From: Chrysophaeum taylorii
Taxonomy: Eukaryota; Sar; Pelagophyceae; Pelagomonadales; Pelagomonadaceae
Direction of reading: 5' to 3'
DNA length: 64,000 nt
Assembly (NCBI GenBank): GCA_029834535.1
Contig: JAQMWT010000390.1
Location: 310,001-374,000 of the forward strand
The notes under the pieces were generated by a model, which was given only the letters and a program-made list of their open reading frames with translations, did no database searches and was not told the DNA's origin. Shown here piece by piece: positions 42,101 to 51,835 of the stretch. How positions within the stretch are numbered: position 1 is the stretch's first letter; each line of letters begins with the position of its first letter. Both the position numbers and the translations under genes were made by a program.

Positions 42101-43085
42101 TTATGGTTGTGCACAACGCACGCAGGTGCGGCATCTGCGAATCCCCGCTCCCGACCGGACCGCCGTCGTACGCGCCGACCGCCGTTTACGAACCAACGCC
42201 GCGGCCGTCGACGGCCGCGCCCTCGACGCTCTACTTTCCGACGATCCTCCCGTCGTCGTCCGAGTCGTACGCGCCCACGTACCTCCTCCTCGAGTCGCAG
42301 CAGCAGCAGCAGCAGCAATGGCACCTCAGCGGCGAGCCGTCGAAGGACTGCGACTGGGTCGCAGGAGGTCCCGATGTCCGGTGTGGAGGTCTCGGCGAGG
42401 ACGGCGGGATCGCGTCCGACGCGTGCGACGCCTGCGACTCGTCCCGCGCCTTGCAACAAGTGGAGGGCAAGGTGACGCTCGAGCTCGACGTTCACGGAAC
42501 GACGTCGGCGACGGTCGTCATGACGCTCCAGGACGCGGTCAGCGGCGAGACCAAGTTCGGCACCGTATCGGACGGTGGAGAGAACAAGTTTAACATCTCG
42601 CTCGACGCCTCGGAGTGCTACGCCTGGCGAGTCCACGAAACCACCTTGCCCCTTGGCTTCACGTGGCGACTCTCGTCGCCGAGTCGCGGCCCCGCCCTGC
42701 AGGGCTCGGCACCCGCGACGCTCTACTTGACCTTTCCGGGCGAGACGACCCTCGCGGCCGATTTGGACTCGTGCGTCTACGACGCGGCGGACGTCGTCGA
42801 CGAGAGCTCTACGGCGGACAATGAGGAGAGGGGCTTCGAGAAGATAATCACGGGCCCGACGTCGTCTTCGCCGGCGCCGACGACGGGCTCGTCGTTTCGG
42901 TCGAAAAACAACAACACCGACGACGAGCAGAGGATTATGGAATGCTACACGACGTGGCAGGGGACGCAGCCGCTACTCCCGACGACGTCGTACAGGTCGT
43001 GCACGCGCACGGGTGTCTACGACTCGCTGGCGACGACAGAGGTGTGCCAAGCAAACGACACCTGCGTCTACGTCGAGTGGGCCAA

Positions 43086-43127
<42 letters not shown>

Positions 43128-46100
43128 CTCCGACGGAAGTTGCACCGAGTTCCTGGGGTACGGCGGCTGCGCGTCGCGAGTCCGAGAAAAAGAAGGGGCG
43201 TTGTTGTTCTTGAGCGACGAGGTGTGCAACCAGATCGCGTACGAGGTGTTTGACGGCGTGACGCCCGTCTCAAAATGTGCGGCGTGCAACGAGAGTCGTT
43301 GCACGAATCAAGACCCACCGTTCTACTCGAACCAGTTTCACGTCGCGTCGCGCGCGTTGCGCGTCGCGAGTACCGGCGTCGACCCGGATTTTATCGACGC
43401 GATCCTCTCTGGGAGCCCGTCGAACGTGAGCTCGTTGTGCTCGGCGACGGACGTCTCCGACAACACGTGTCAGCAAGAATACAATCACCTCGCCTGCGGT
43501 ATACCCTTCTTGACGACGACGACGACGACAACCAAGTGTTTCTTTCTTCTTGTTTAGGTTACGACGGCGGAAAGTGCTGCCAAGACCACGGTCTCAAGGG
43601 TCTCGACTACTCGTGCGCCGTCCCGTGGCTGGCGAAATCGCCCGACGAGAACCTCTGGACGTATGCCGTCGTCGTAAATGGCGAGATCCACGCGACCGTG
43701 CCCCTCCAGCTGTATCGCGCGGTGCTCGAGATCATCGCGCTCGCGACGCTCGGCGGCGGCGCCGTGCCCCTCGCGGCAAACCCCATTCTCAACGCGTCGG
43801 TCCCCACGGCCGACCTCGACACCTCGGAAGTCGACGACCTCGTGCCGTCGCTCGCGTGCCCCGACTGCTCGTCGCTCCCTCGCGGGGAATATTTTAGGTC
43901 GGTCCCGTTTTCTGTATCGGTCACGCGGCAAAACGCCAACGGGTATTCGGACTGGCACGTCCGGGACGATCCCGAGCAGACGTGCGACAAGCTCCTGCAA
44001 CGTTATCACAAAGATGACGACGACCCGTGCTTGCTTCAGGGCCAAGACGGCTCGGTGGCGAAAACGCGGTGTGCCGAATGCGGCGCCGACTTGAAGGCGC
44101 CTCCCCAGGTGACGACGTTCGTGAGAGACGAGCCGCGCGACAGATACGTGTCGCGGCCAAACTTGGTGCTGTACGGGCCCATGCTGACCCAGAAACGACG
44201 CGACGGCCGCCGGTGCCGGCGAGGCCAGCCCTTCAATCGAAAGCTCGCGTACCTCGACGAGGAGCACCCGACGTGCCACTTTGGCGCGAACGACGACCGC
44301 GAGCCGTTCGGGGTGGACGCGACGTTCGACGCGAGCTCGTCCTTGTACCGGCGGGCGAACGAGGCACTGCTGTTCGCGTACTACGACCCCTCCGAATTGG
44401 AACCCTCCACGGGCCAACCGTACGGCTTTTACTACGAGATGGGCTGCCGCTGTCCCGCGCGCGACTTTCCCGTCTTCTGGGACGTCAACCTCAACCAATC
44501 GCGGGCGATGGACATCGTCCAGCTCCTCCACGACGGCCAGTACTTCGACGACCTCACCGACAGCGTCCGCCTCACAACCCTCACGGTCAACAGGGACCAG
44601 CCGACCCAGCTCGTCGCAGTTTTGCAGATCCGCGTCGAGCACGACGGCTCTGGAGGTCTCGAGTTTCACTACTCGATCCAATTAGTCGACACGGTCGCGT
44701 ACGACGGCGGCGTCCTCGACTCGGTCCGGTGGATCTTGGAACTCCTGTTTCTCGTCGCCCTCGCCTACATGATCTGCCGCGAGGCGTACGAACTCTGGGA
44801 AGCCCACGCCAAATACCCCGCCCGCGTTTGGAGCTTTGTCGACTACTTTTACGACTACGGCAACGTCCTCGACATCACCTCGTACGTCCTCGCGCTCGTC
44901 ACCGTGTTCCGGCGCGTACGGTACTTGAAGAGCGTCCGCGCGCTCAACCCCGCGCTCCACTACGAGGTCTACGCGGGCGACGACTGGCTCGACTGGAATA
45001 AGCGCGCGGGACGCATCTTGGAGTACAACGCCAAGCTCGACGACCTCCAGGACGTCTTCGACGACCTCGAGAACGTCGCCAAGCAGCTCGTCAAGTACAA
45101 GATTTGGGTCATGTTCTGCTTCGTTCTCATCGTCCTCCAGCTCCTCAAGTCGTTCCACTTTCATCCGCGCCTGGGACTTATCACGCGCACGATCGTCAAG
45201 GCGGGCGGTTCGCTCATGTTTTGGTTCGTCCTCCAGGGCAGCATCGCGCTCCTCTACTCGATCCTCGGGGTCCTCCTCTTCGCCCAATCCTCCGAGGGCT
45301 TCGGGACGCGCCACACCCCGGGCATCCTCCAGGCCTTCACGGGCTTTGCCTTCTTGAGCTTGGCCGGCATGTACGACCCGACAGACCTCGCCAACATCCC
45401 GGGCCTCGACAACGTCTTCAAGGGACTCAGCTTCTACATCACCCAGCTCTACTTTTGGTCCTACATGTGGATCTCCTTCTTCCTCATGTTCAACGCGCTT
45501 TTGGCGATCATCGTCGCGGTGAGGAGGAGGAGGAGAAGATTTTTGTCGAGAAAGTTTTTCGTCGTCGTCGTTTATTATTTCCGTTCTCGCAGGCTTACGA
45601 GGAGGTGGCGGCGGAGATGCGGACGTCGGAGCGCGATCCCATCGTCTTTGCTCTCAAAAATTTCTTCGGAATCACGTCGGTCGGCGCCAAGCCGATCTCC
45701 GCCGCCGACCTCGAGCGCGTCCTCGCGGCCTGGGTTGGCCACCGCCTCGACGAGGAGATCCGTGCGCAGGACACCCTCGACGACATTCTCGCCAAGGCCG
45801 AGGAGCCGCCGCGGACGCAAAACCCCGCCATCCACGATCTCTTCGAGACGCGACGCCCCGCGCCCAACAACGCCGGCCGAAATCTCCTCCTGTCATTCAA
45901 AGCGTCGAGGTTCGACCCGATCGTCGCCCTCGACCGAAACTTGCTTGCCCTCGTCGCGCGCGTCTACTCGAGGCACTACCTCGCCATGATGCACAAGCAG
46001 CATCCCCCCGAGCTCGAGCTCGAGCTCGAGCTCTCTCTCGACGGGGCCCACCGCTTCGCGGTAAACGTATTGGCACGCTACGGCACGGTCGCGGACCTCA

Positions 46101-46387
46101 ACGAGGACGGACTAGTCTCGAACGACGAGGCGGCGGCTATCCGGAACCTCATCGTCGTCCTGCCGACCGTCATCGACGAGTCGAAGCCGCCCGAGGCCCG
46201 CCTCGCCGACGCCTACAACACGATCGTCGCCAACTCGGCGACGACGACCAATTACCACCACGGCACCATCCGACAAGCCCCCCGCCTCAAGTCCTCACGC
46301 AACCGAATGGCGCCGCCACCACCACCACCACCACCCGACGACCAAGCCCCGGCGGTAGACGAGGACGTCGTTGAAATCAGCTTCTAA
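39161..46387 (+). CDS. Polycystin-family (PKD2-like) cation channel with giant extracellular loop, four exons
   Basis: Exons: 39161-42081, 42126-43498, 43558-45518, 45593-46387. All three introns (44, 59 and 74 bases) are GT-AG, and joining them keeps one frame of 2,349 residues. The ATG at 39161 is preferred over an upstream TTG. One membrane helix (LLRFFVYAGLFLSVASLQLNLF, about residue 105) is followed by ~1,750 extracellular residues. These contain an LNR-like Cys motif (CGDGLCRKQDEMP), two DNRLRE-like beta domains (coding 40.5-41.0 and 41.2-41.7 kb), a Pro/Thr/Ser repeat linker, a poly-Thr run and many Cys. The channel core follows: five helices ending in the pore region (MFWFVLQGSIALLYSILGVLLF, GFAFLSLAGMYD), then MFNALLAIIVAAYEEV. 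The C-terminal cytosolic part has a canonical EF-hand loop (DLNEDGLVSNDE). Polycystins are Ca2+-permeable channels, often ciliary. The extracellular part is far longer than the PKD2 TOP domain. Confidence 0.88.
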
Positions 46388-46511
46388 CAAAAAAAAAATC
46401 TCGCTTTTGAAGAAGCAAACCCACCCACATCCTTCCTTCATGCTCCCCACACACACACACCCCCTTCTTAAGCAGTCGACATTTAAAGCCAGTAGTCTCT
46501 CTCCCTCTCTC
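46388..46511. other. Short convergent gap carrying a copia-derived fragment
   Basis: 124 bases between the polycystin stop and the acyl-CoA ligase stop, nearly half of it related to the copia element (next entry). Confidence 0.7.
46440..46488 (-). repeat. Relic of a copia 3' internal end and terminal repeat start
   Basis: Reverse-complemented, these ~49 bases match 23084-23131 of the copia element. They share GTCGACTGC, a purine run, a GT-repeat and GGGGAGCAT, with only small length differences in the simple runs. The match crosses the boundary between internal region and terminal repeat, so it is a fragment and not a solo terminal repeat. Confidence 0.75.
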
Positions 46512-46517
46512 TCAAGA

Positions 46518-46548
<31 letters not shown>

Positions 46549-48206
46549 AGTTGGGATTTAAGGTGGCGGCGGAGGATTTTGCCGGAGGCCGACTTGGGGA
46601 TCGCGTCGACGAAGGTGATGCGGTCGGCAGAAAGGTGCTTGAAGGTCGAGAGACTCGCGTTGACAAAGTTGGCAACATCTTCTGCGCCGGCACCTTCCGC
46701 CACAACCAGAAATGCGTGGGGGAGCTCGCCACTCCTCGCGTCGGGCTGCGGAACGACGGCGGCGTCCTTGACGCGGTCGTGCTGCAATAGAAGACCCTCG
46801 ATTTCCGCGGGAGAAACCTGGAGTCCCTTGACCTTGATGAGCTCCTTGACGCGATCGACCACCCAAAAGGTCGCCGGGTCGCTGTCCACCTCCTCGACCA
46901 CGGCGAGGTCGCCCGTGCGAAGCCAGCCACCGGGAAGCAGAGTCTGGGCCGTCTCGACGTCGCGGTTGAGGTAGCCCTTCATGATCTGCGGACCGCGCGT
47001 CAAGAGCTCGCCCTGCTCGCCGGGCGCGACGTCGACGTACGGATCGTCGCCGGGCTCGTCCGGTCGTCTCTCGCGCACGACGCGGGCCTCGGTGGAGCTC
47101 GCGAGCTGGCCGACCGAGCCGGGCTTGCCGGCGAGGTCGCAATGAGTGACGGGCGACGACTCGGTCAATCCGTAGCCTTGAAACACCCGGACGTCGAGGG
47201 AGTCGGCGACCTTCGTCTGGAGGGCCGCGTCGAGCGGGGCCGCGCCGCTGCAGATGATCTTGAGCGGCGTCTCGAAGGGCTCGTGGTGCGACAAGAACAG
47301 CAGGAGCGGCGGCACGAGGTGAGCGATCGTCGGACCGTCCGGTCGCTTGAGCGCGGCCACGAACGTTTCCGGGTCAAACTTGGGCAGAGAGAGGAGGGTC
47401 GCTCCCTGGGCGAGCGCGTAATTCAGGACCGTGTTCATCCCGTAGATGTGGAACATCGGCAGCAACCCGAGGAGGGTGTCCGTGCTCGCCCTCTCCGAGT
47501 CCGTCACGTCGGCGCCCACGTCGCCCTCGCGATAGCTCTGCTCGACTTGAAGCAGGTTCGTCGCGAGGTTCGCGTGCGACAACATCACCCCCTTTGGAAG
47601 TCCCGTGGTTCCCGACGAGTACGGGAGAGCGGCGATGCGGTCGCCCCCTACCCCGTGTTCTTCCGCTCGCGCGTTCTCGTCGTACGGAGTTCCGGCGACC
47701 GCGACCGGGCACCCCGCTTCGCCCAAAACCGACACCATCGACGCCTCCTCATCCCCGGCGGCCTCCCGCGCCGTGTCGGCGAACATGCCGATCGTCAAAA
47801 CGTGCTTTGCCTTGGAGTCCTTGATCTGGTGCGCGAGCTCCCGCGCGGTGTAGAGCGGATTCGACGTCGACACCACTCCGCCCAGCCTCAGCGCCGCCTG
47901 AAACGCGATAGGGTATTCGGGGCAGTTCGGGCTGTGGATCAAGAGCGTGTCGCCCGGTCCGAATCCCTGCGCCTGGAGCGCCGACGCGGCGGCCTCGACG
48001 CGCGGCAGAAATTCGCCGTACGTTATTGCGCGCCCGCTCACGGCGCATCCAACGGCAACCTTGCTCCCGCTTCCCCCTCTGACGTACCCTTCGATCCGCC
48101 TCCCCAAAAAACCCGACAGCGACTCCTGAGTCGAGGACACCTCGGAGAACCTCGACTTGTATGTCTTCCACCGCCGCGCACTGCTGGTGATGACTAGACG
48201 CCGCAT
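46512..48206 (-). CDS. 4-coumarate:CoA ligase-like acyl-CoA synthetase (ANL superfamily)
   Basis: 564 residues, the normal length. Adenylate-forming motifs are intact: the P-loop-like A3 motif YSSGTTGLPKGV (about 195-206), MFHIYGMN, SGAAPLD, the A5 motif GYGLTESSP (about 345), GWLRTGDLA (about 431), the hinge DRVKELIKVKG, and the catalytic Lys in PKSASGKILRR (about 537-547). The enzyme activates a carboxylic acid as acyl-AMP and transfers it to CoA. The 4CL-like class covers phenylpropanoids, fatty acids and jasmonate precursors, so the substrate is open. The N-terminus (MRRLVITSSARRWKTYKSRF) is basic and Ser/Arg-rich and could be a mitochondrial transit peptide. No C-terminal SKL peroxisomal signal is present; the protein ends in a poly-Ala run coded by a (GCC)n microsatellite. 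Confidence 0.9.
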
Positions 48207-49299
48207 CGTCCCTCCCCTTCAAGTCGCGCGTCGGGCGGTATCTCTTAGAGGATATGGATACACGTCATTATTCGCTGACGTCACGACTGTTCAACTTTTC
48301 TTCTTCCCTTCTTCTCTCGCGCGATGTTGACTGACGCCCATGAATAAATAACATGGCAAATAACATCCTCCTCGGTCGATAGTATCATCCCTGCGACCAC
48401 GAACAAGAAACATTGCATCCGCTGGCTGCTGACGCGCTCTCGGAGACCACGTCGACGCGCCTGCCGTGGGCGTCGCGTCTCTCGGTCGCGAAATGGCTCG
48501 TCCGTCGTCGGCGTCGGGACCTCGCGTCTGCTGCGCGGCACGGTTTTTGTCCTGATGGTTCGTCGATCAAATGATCACGTTTGGGAAAACACGCGTATCT
48601 TAAACGACGCGCTGTTTATTACACTGACCTTCGTTTTAGGACGGGACGTCCCGCGCGACAGTCGAGCTTCTGTCGTCGTCTTCTCGGTCGGTTCGCGCGA
48701 CAGTGGGCGGTTCGAACCCGACGAAAGCACGCGGGTCGCCCACATCATCATCATTCTTCAGCCGCACTCGGAAGCAGGCTGGATCGCTGCGAAGTCGAGC
48801 GCGGCGGCTGGCTAGCGGCGAGCGCGTCGCTGCTCTCTCTCGACGCGGTATCTCTTGCTTCGACGAGTGATGCCTTGCTTCCTCGTCGGATCTTTCTTTG
48901 CATCGAGCGTAGTGCCTCGTTTTGTATCCAGAACACGGTTGCTTGGTCACTGCACCCACTTTCGGCGTCTGTTTTACGATTTTCGCTTCTCAAAAACAGT
49001 TCCCTCCCCTGGAAAAGAAAGAAAAGACATTTGGCACCACGCGGCATTCGTTCATTCTCCCAAAACACCAAAATCCCGTAATGACCCGCGGCCCAGCTTC
49101 ATTCGCTCGCTCGCTTTTTTTATGAAGACAAAGCATTATTAATTGACGACAACGTCGATCGTATCAAAAGTCAAGCCGGTGCCATAATGAATGAATGGAA
49201 AATGGTGATGACGAAAAAAAAAGGCCAGCACAAAGAAAAACGCGTTTCCCAGAGGCAACTGGAGGGGCGGGCGGCGAGATCATATTTTTGGTTCCAAAT
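48207..49299. other. Gene-poor intergenic stretch
   Basis: No supported gene. The longest frame (48581-49081 plus, 166 codons) has no recognisable motif and no clear codon bias. A palindromic GGTTCGAACC at 48709-48718 looks like a tRNA B box, but no cloverleaf forms around it. Confidence 0.5.
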
Positions 49300-50361
49300 T
49301 CATCTTGGGACAGAGACGAGGAGAAGGAGAAAGGTGGCGGCGAGGAGGGAGGAGTTGGTTAGGGAAAGGCGAGGAGTGGTTGCAAGAGCGGCCACCGCGG
49401 CACCGACGGCGAGAAGAGAGAGGAGGGCACGGCTTTGCGTGAAAAAGAGGAGCGTGAGGAGGAGTTCCGGAAGAAAGGGAAAGTACGGGGTGGACTTGAG
49501 GTCGAAGGTAAGCGGGACGTGTTCGAGGGCGGCGAGCGCGAGGGCAGAAATTGTCTCTTTGCGGAGCGCGAGCCAGAGCATAGTCGCGTGCGGCGAGCAC
49601 AAGCCCACAAAGAAGCGAGACCCGAGCACCGGGCGCGTTCCCTTGAGGGTCTCACCAAAGGTGAATCGCAGGAGCCTGAACGTGCCCGCGGCAGCGAAGG
49701 TCGCGGGCGCGAATCGACTTCCAGATCTCCAAGCGAGCGCCGCCGGCGCTAGAGCCCACGCGACGACGTCGGCGGCCGAGTCGTAGCGCGCGCCAAAGTC
49801 AGTGCACGCGTCGAGAGCGCGGGCCGTCGCCCCATCCAGTGCGTCGCACCACAGGCCAACCACGAGCCACCGGTCGCTGGCAGCGCCGCGCGCGACGGCG
49901 ACGCCGCACGCGAGATTCGCCGTCGTGAGGGCCGTCGGGACGAGGACCTTGAGCGCGTTCCTACACACGGCACGTCGTCGGCACGTCGTCGAGACGTCCT
50001 TGGTTCGAGGCAGGTAGACAGCCTCGATTCCGCACCAGTCGAACTTGCCGGCGTGGTCGTCGCCCGCGACCAGCAGCCTGGCGCCATACTTCTCGCAGTA
50101 CTCCTTCTTCGCTTCCAAGCTGTGCTCGTCGAAGACAGCGTCGACGCATCGCAGGGACCCCACGATCGCTTTGCGCTCCGCCTCCGGCACCGTCGGCAAC
50201 CGCTTCTTCTTGTGGCGATTGAGTGCGTCCGTGCTCACACCGACGACAAGCCGCGCCTCCGGTCCGAACTTGCGCTGGCCAATCTCCAGGGCGCGCTCGA
50301 GGATCCTCAGGTGCCCGATGTGGAACAGGTCGAACGTCCCGAAGGTGATCACCGTCGCCAT
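49300..50361 (-). CDS. Cytidylyltransferase fused to a CDP-alcohol phosphatidyltransferase (PssA-like)
   Basis: The ATG at 50361 (MATVITFGTFDLFHIGH) gives 353 residues and starts directly on the first catalytic motif; a further upstream ATG at 50448 adds a tail lying almost on the preceding gene's stop. Residues 1-130 are a nucleotidyltransferase of the glycerol-3-phosphate/ethanolamine-phosphate cytidylyltransferase type: TFGTFDLFHIGHL (HxGH motif), VVGVSTDALN, and PRTKDVSTT (RTxxxSTT signature). Residues from about 140 on are a membrane domain with the complete CDP-alcohol phosphatidyltransferase motif at about 172-200 (CDALDGATARALDA, then DFGARYDSAADVV), followed by VAWALAPA, as in PssA-type phosphatidylserine synthases. 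About six membrane segments follow. A single chain could make a CDP-alcohol and use it, or the two halves could serve separate steps of phospholipid head-group synthesis. Head group unknown. Confidence 0.85.
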   Translation of the reverse strand: MATVITFGTFDLFHIGHLRILERALEIGQRKFGPEARLVVGVSTDALNRHKKKRLPTVPEAERKAIVGSLRCVDAVFDEHSLEAKKEYCEKYGARLLVAGDDHAGKFDWCGIEAVYLPRTKDVSTTCRRRAVCRNALKVLVPTALTTANLACGVAVARGAASDRWLVVGLWCDALDGATARALDACTDFGARYDSAADVVAWALAPAALAWRSGSRFAPATFAAAGTFRLLRFTFGETLKGTRPVLGSRFFVGLCSPHATMLWLALRKETISALALAALEHVPLTFDLKSTPYFPFLPELLLTLLFFTQSRALLSLLAVGAAVAALATTPRLSLTNSSLLAATFLLLLVSVPR

Positions 50362-50455
50362 ATTCCTTGAACCACCACCAGCAGCAGCAGTAGAACTTAA
50401 TCTATCGCCACTAATTTCCGTTTGTTTGTTCAGGATATTGTATATCATTCATTCG

Positions 50456-51739
50456 CTACGCGAAGAGGGTGTCGCCGCGGGGATCGGACCAGGTGGATGC
50501 CCCTAGGGCGGGAGAGTAGTAGAAGTCGCGGCCCGCTTCGGCGTCTCGGATCGGGATGAAGGTGATGGGCGGCGGCGGCGGGGGATCGCGGCCTACGTCG
50601 TCGAGCGCGGCCCTCGTGAAGGAGACGGGCGAATCCGGGTCGGCGGCCAGGGTCTCGAAAAAGTGTGCGAGGCGGTAGCCCAGGCGGTCTCGGAGCAGCT
50701 TGGCGGAAGCCTCCGAGGGCCCCGCTTGGTCATCGTCGTATCGAACGTCGCACCAACGGCTCGGGGACGCCGGCGACGGCGGGAGGGGGTCTGCTGCCCA
50801 GGCGCAGAGGCGGCGGGCGGCGATGCGCCAGGCCGCTGCGGTCGAGTCGAGGCCGGCGAGACGCGCTTCGAGGCTGGGGGCCACCTTGATAGCATCGAAG
50901 AGGTGTTCGGTCGCCGGATCGAGGCAGGGGGCCGCGTGTCGGCGCCAAAACGGTGTCCCGAAGAGCTTCATCCGGAGTCTCCGCTGGAAGAGCCAGAGGG
51001 GCGCGAGGAGGGGGGGAAGGGCGACGCAGGCGCGGACGAGGTCGGCGAACCGCACGACCGCGTGAGAGGCAAAGGCCTCGCGCATTAACGCGAGGAGCGG
51101 TCGGTTCAGGCCGCCGTGGAGGAGCCCCACGAGCTCCTCGAAGGGGCGCACGGGTACGATGGTAACCGCGTAGTCCAGGAACATGCGAAGCACGTGGAGC
51201 ACGAGTCCCGCGGGACTCTGGGCGCAAAACGCATACCCCGCGATAAAAAAACGCGCGGCGTTTATTTGGTAGTCCGCGCGAGGTTTCGGGAGTCCGAACG
51301 ACTCCTTCGCGAACAACAACGGCACGAGGACGAGGCTCGCGGGCTCGAGGGCCGTATTTTCGAACTGGGCCTGAACGTACAGCATCGACACGAGATTGGT
51401 CGGTTTTCGCGAGCCGTCGGGGTGCGCTCTGGCCTCGAACTGATGGCGGTACGCATCGTACGCCGCGTTGAGGTCAGCCTGCGTGATGTCGTGCGACCGA
51501 CAGAACAACTCGAGCTGCTGGAACGCGCCGCGATCCACGACACACTCTGGAAACGCCGAGCCCGTCGCGTCCACGCGGTTGTTGCACAATCCTTTCTTTT
51601 TCCGGAACCACCTCTTTCCGTCGTCATACCGCTTCCCTCCCCCAGCGGCCAAGTACGCCTCGCGCCGAGCGGCCTTGAAGGAGGCCACGAGCTCGGCGGC
51701 TTCCTCCTTTTTCTTCTTCGAGAAGAACGCGCGGGCCAT
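50456..51739 (-). CDS. Orphan protein with WW-like C-terminus
   Basis: 427 residues from an ATG; the N-terminus is Lys-rich (MARAFFSKKKKEEAAELVASF). The middle is helical with hydrophobic stretches (LVLVPLLFAKESFGL, FFIAGYAFCAQSPAGLVLHVL, FADLVRACVALPPLLAPLWLF) that may be membrane-associated. The last ~30 residues (FIPIRDAEAGRDFYYSPALG, then STWSDP) resemble a WW domain end: paired aromatics, then Trp and Pro. No family is recognised. It is upstream of the cytidylyltransferase fusion on the same strand (94 bases from stop to that start) and divergent from the next gene with 96 bases between starts. Confidence 0.6.
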   Translation of the reverse strand: MARAFFSKKKKEEAAELVASFKAARREAYLAAGGGKRYDDGKRWFRKKKGLCNNRVDATGSAFPECVVDRGAFQQLELFCRSHDITQADLNAAYDAYRHQFEARAHPDGSRKPTNLVSMLYVQAQFENTALEPASLVLVPLLFAKESFGLPKPRADYQINAARFFIAGYAFCAQSPAGLVLHVLRMFLDYAVTIVPVRPFEELVGLLHGGLNRPLLALMREAFASHAVVRFADLVRACVALPPLLAPLWLFQRRLRMKLFGTPFWRRHAAPCLDPATEHLFDAIKVAPSLEARLAGLDSTAAAWRIAARRLCAWAADPLPPSPASPSRWCDVRYDDDQAGPSEASAKLLRDRLGYRLAHFFETLAADPDSPVSFTRAALDDVGRDPPPPPPITFIPIRDAEAGRDFYYSPALGASTWSDPRGDTLFA

Positions 51740-51835
51740 ATGCTAATTCTTGGTCGGAATGTATCTTAATATGATGACGTCATACATAATAACAAGAAGG
51801 TGTTCGTTCGTTCGTTCGTTCGTTCGTTCGTTATT
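51740..51835. promoter_or_regulatory. Divergent promoter region with (GTTC)n tract
   Basis: 96 bases between two start codons, containing a (GTTC)n microsatellite at 51802-51832 that ends four bases before the plus-strand ATG. No defined promoter element seen. Confidence 0.5.

Noticed and set aside
42082-42125. Read-through of intron 1 as protein in the polycystin gene
   Set aside because: Frame continuity and the Cys-rich pattern (CDGTFDPE then CGICESPLP) are restored only by splicing GT-AG.
48709-48718. tRNA B-box-like palindrome GGTTCGAACC
   Set aside because: No acceptor, D or anticodon arm can be formed around it.
48581-49081. 166-codon plus-strand frame
   Set aside because: No motif, no clear codon bias, and overlapping frames on both strands of similar length.
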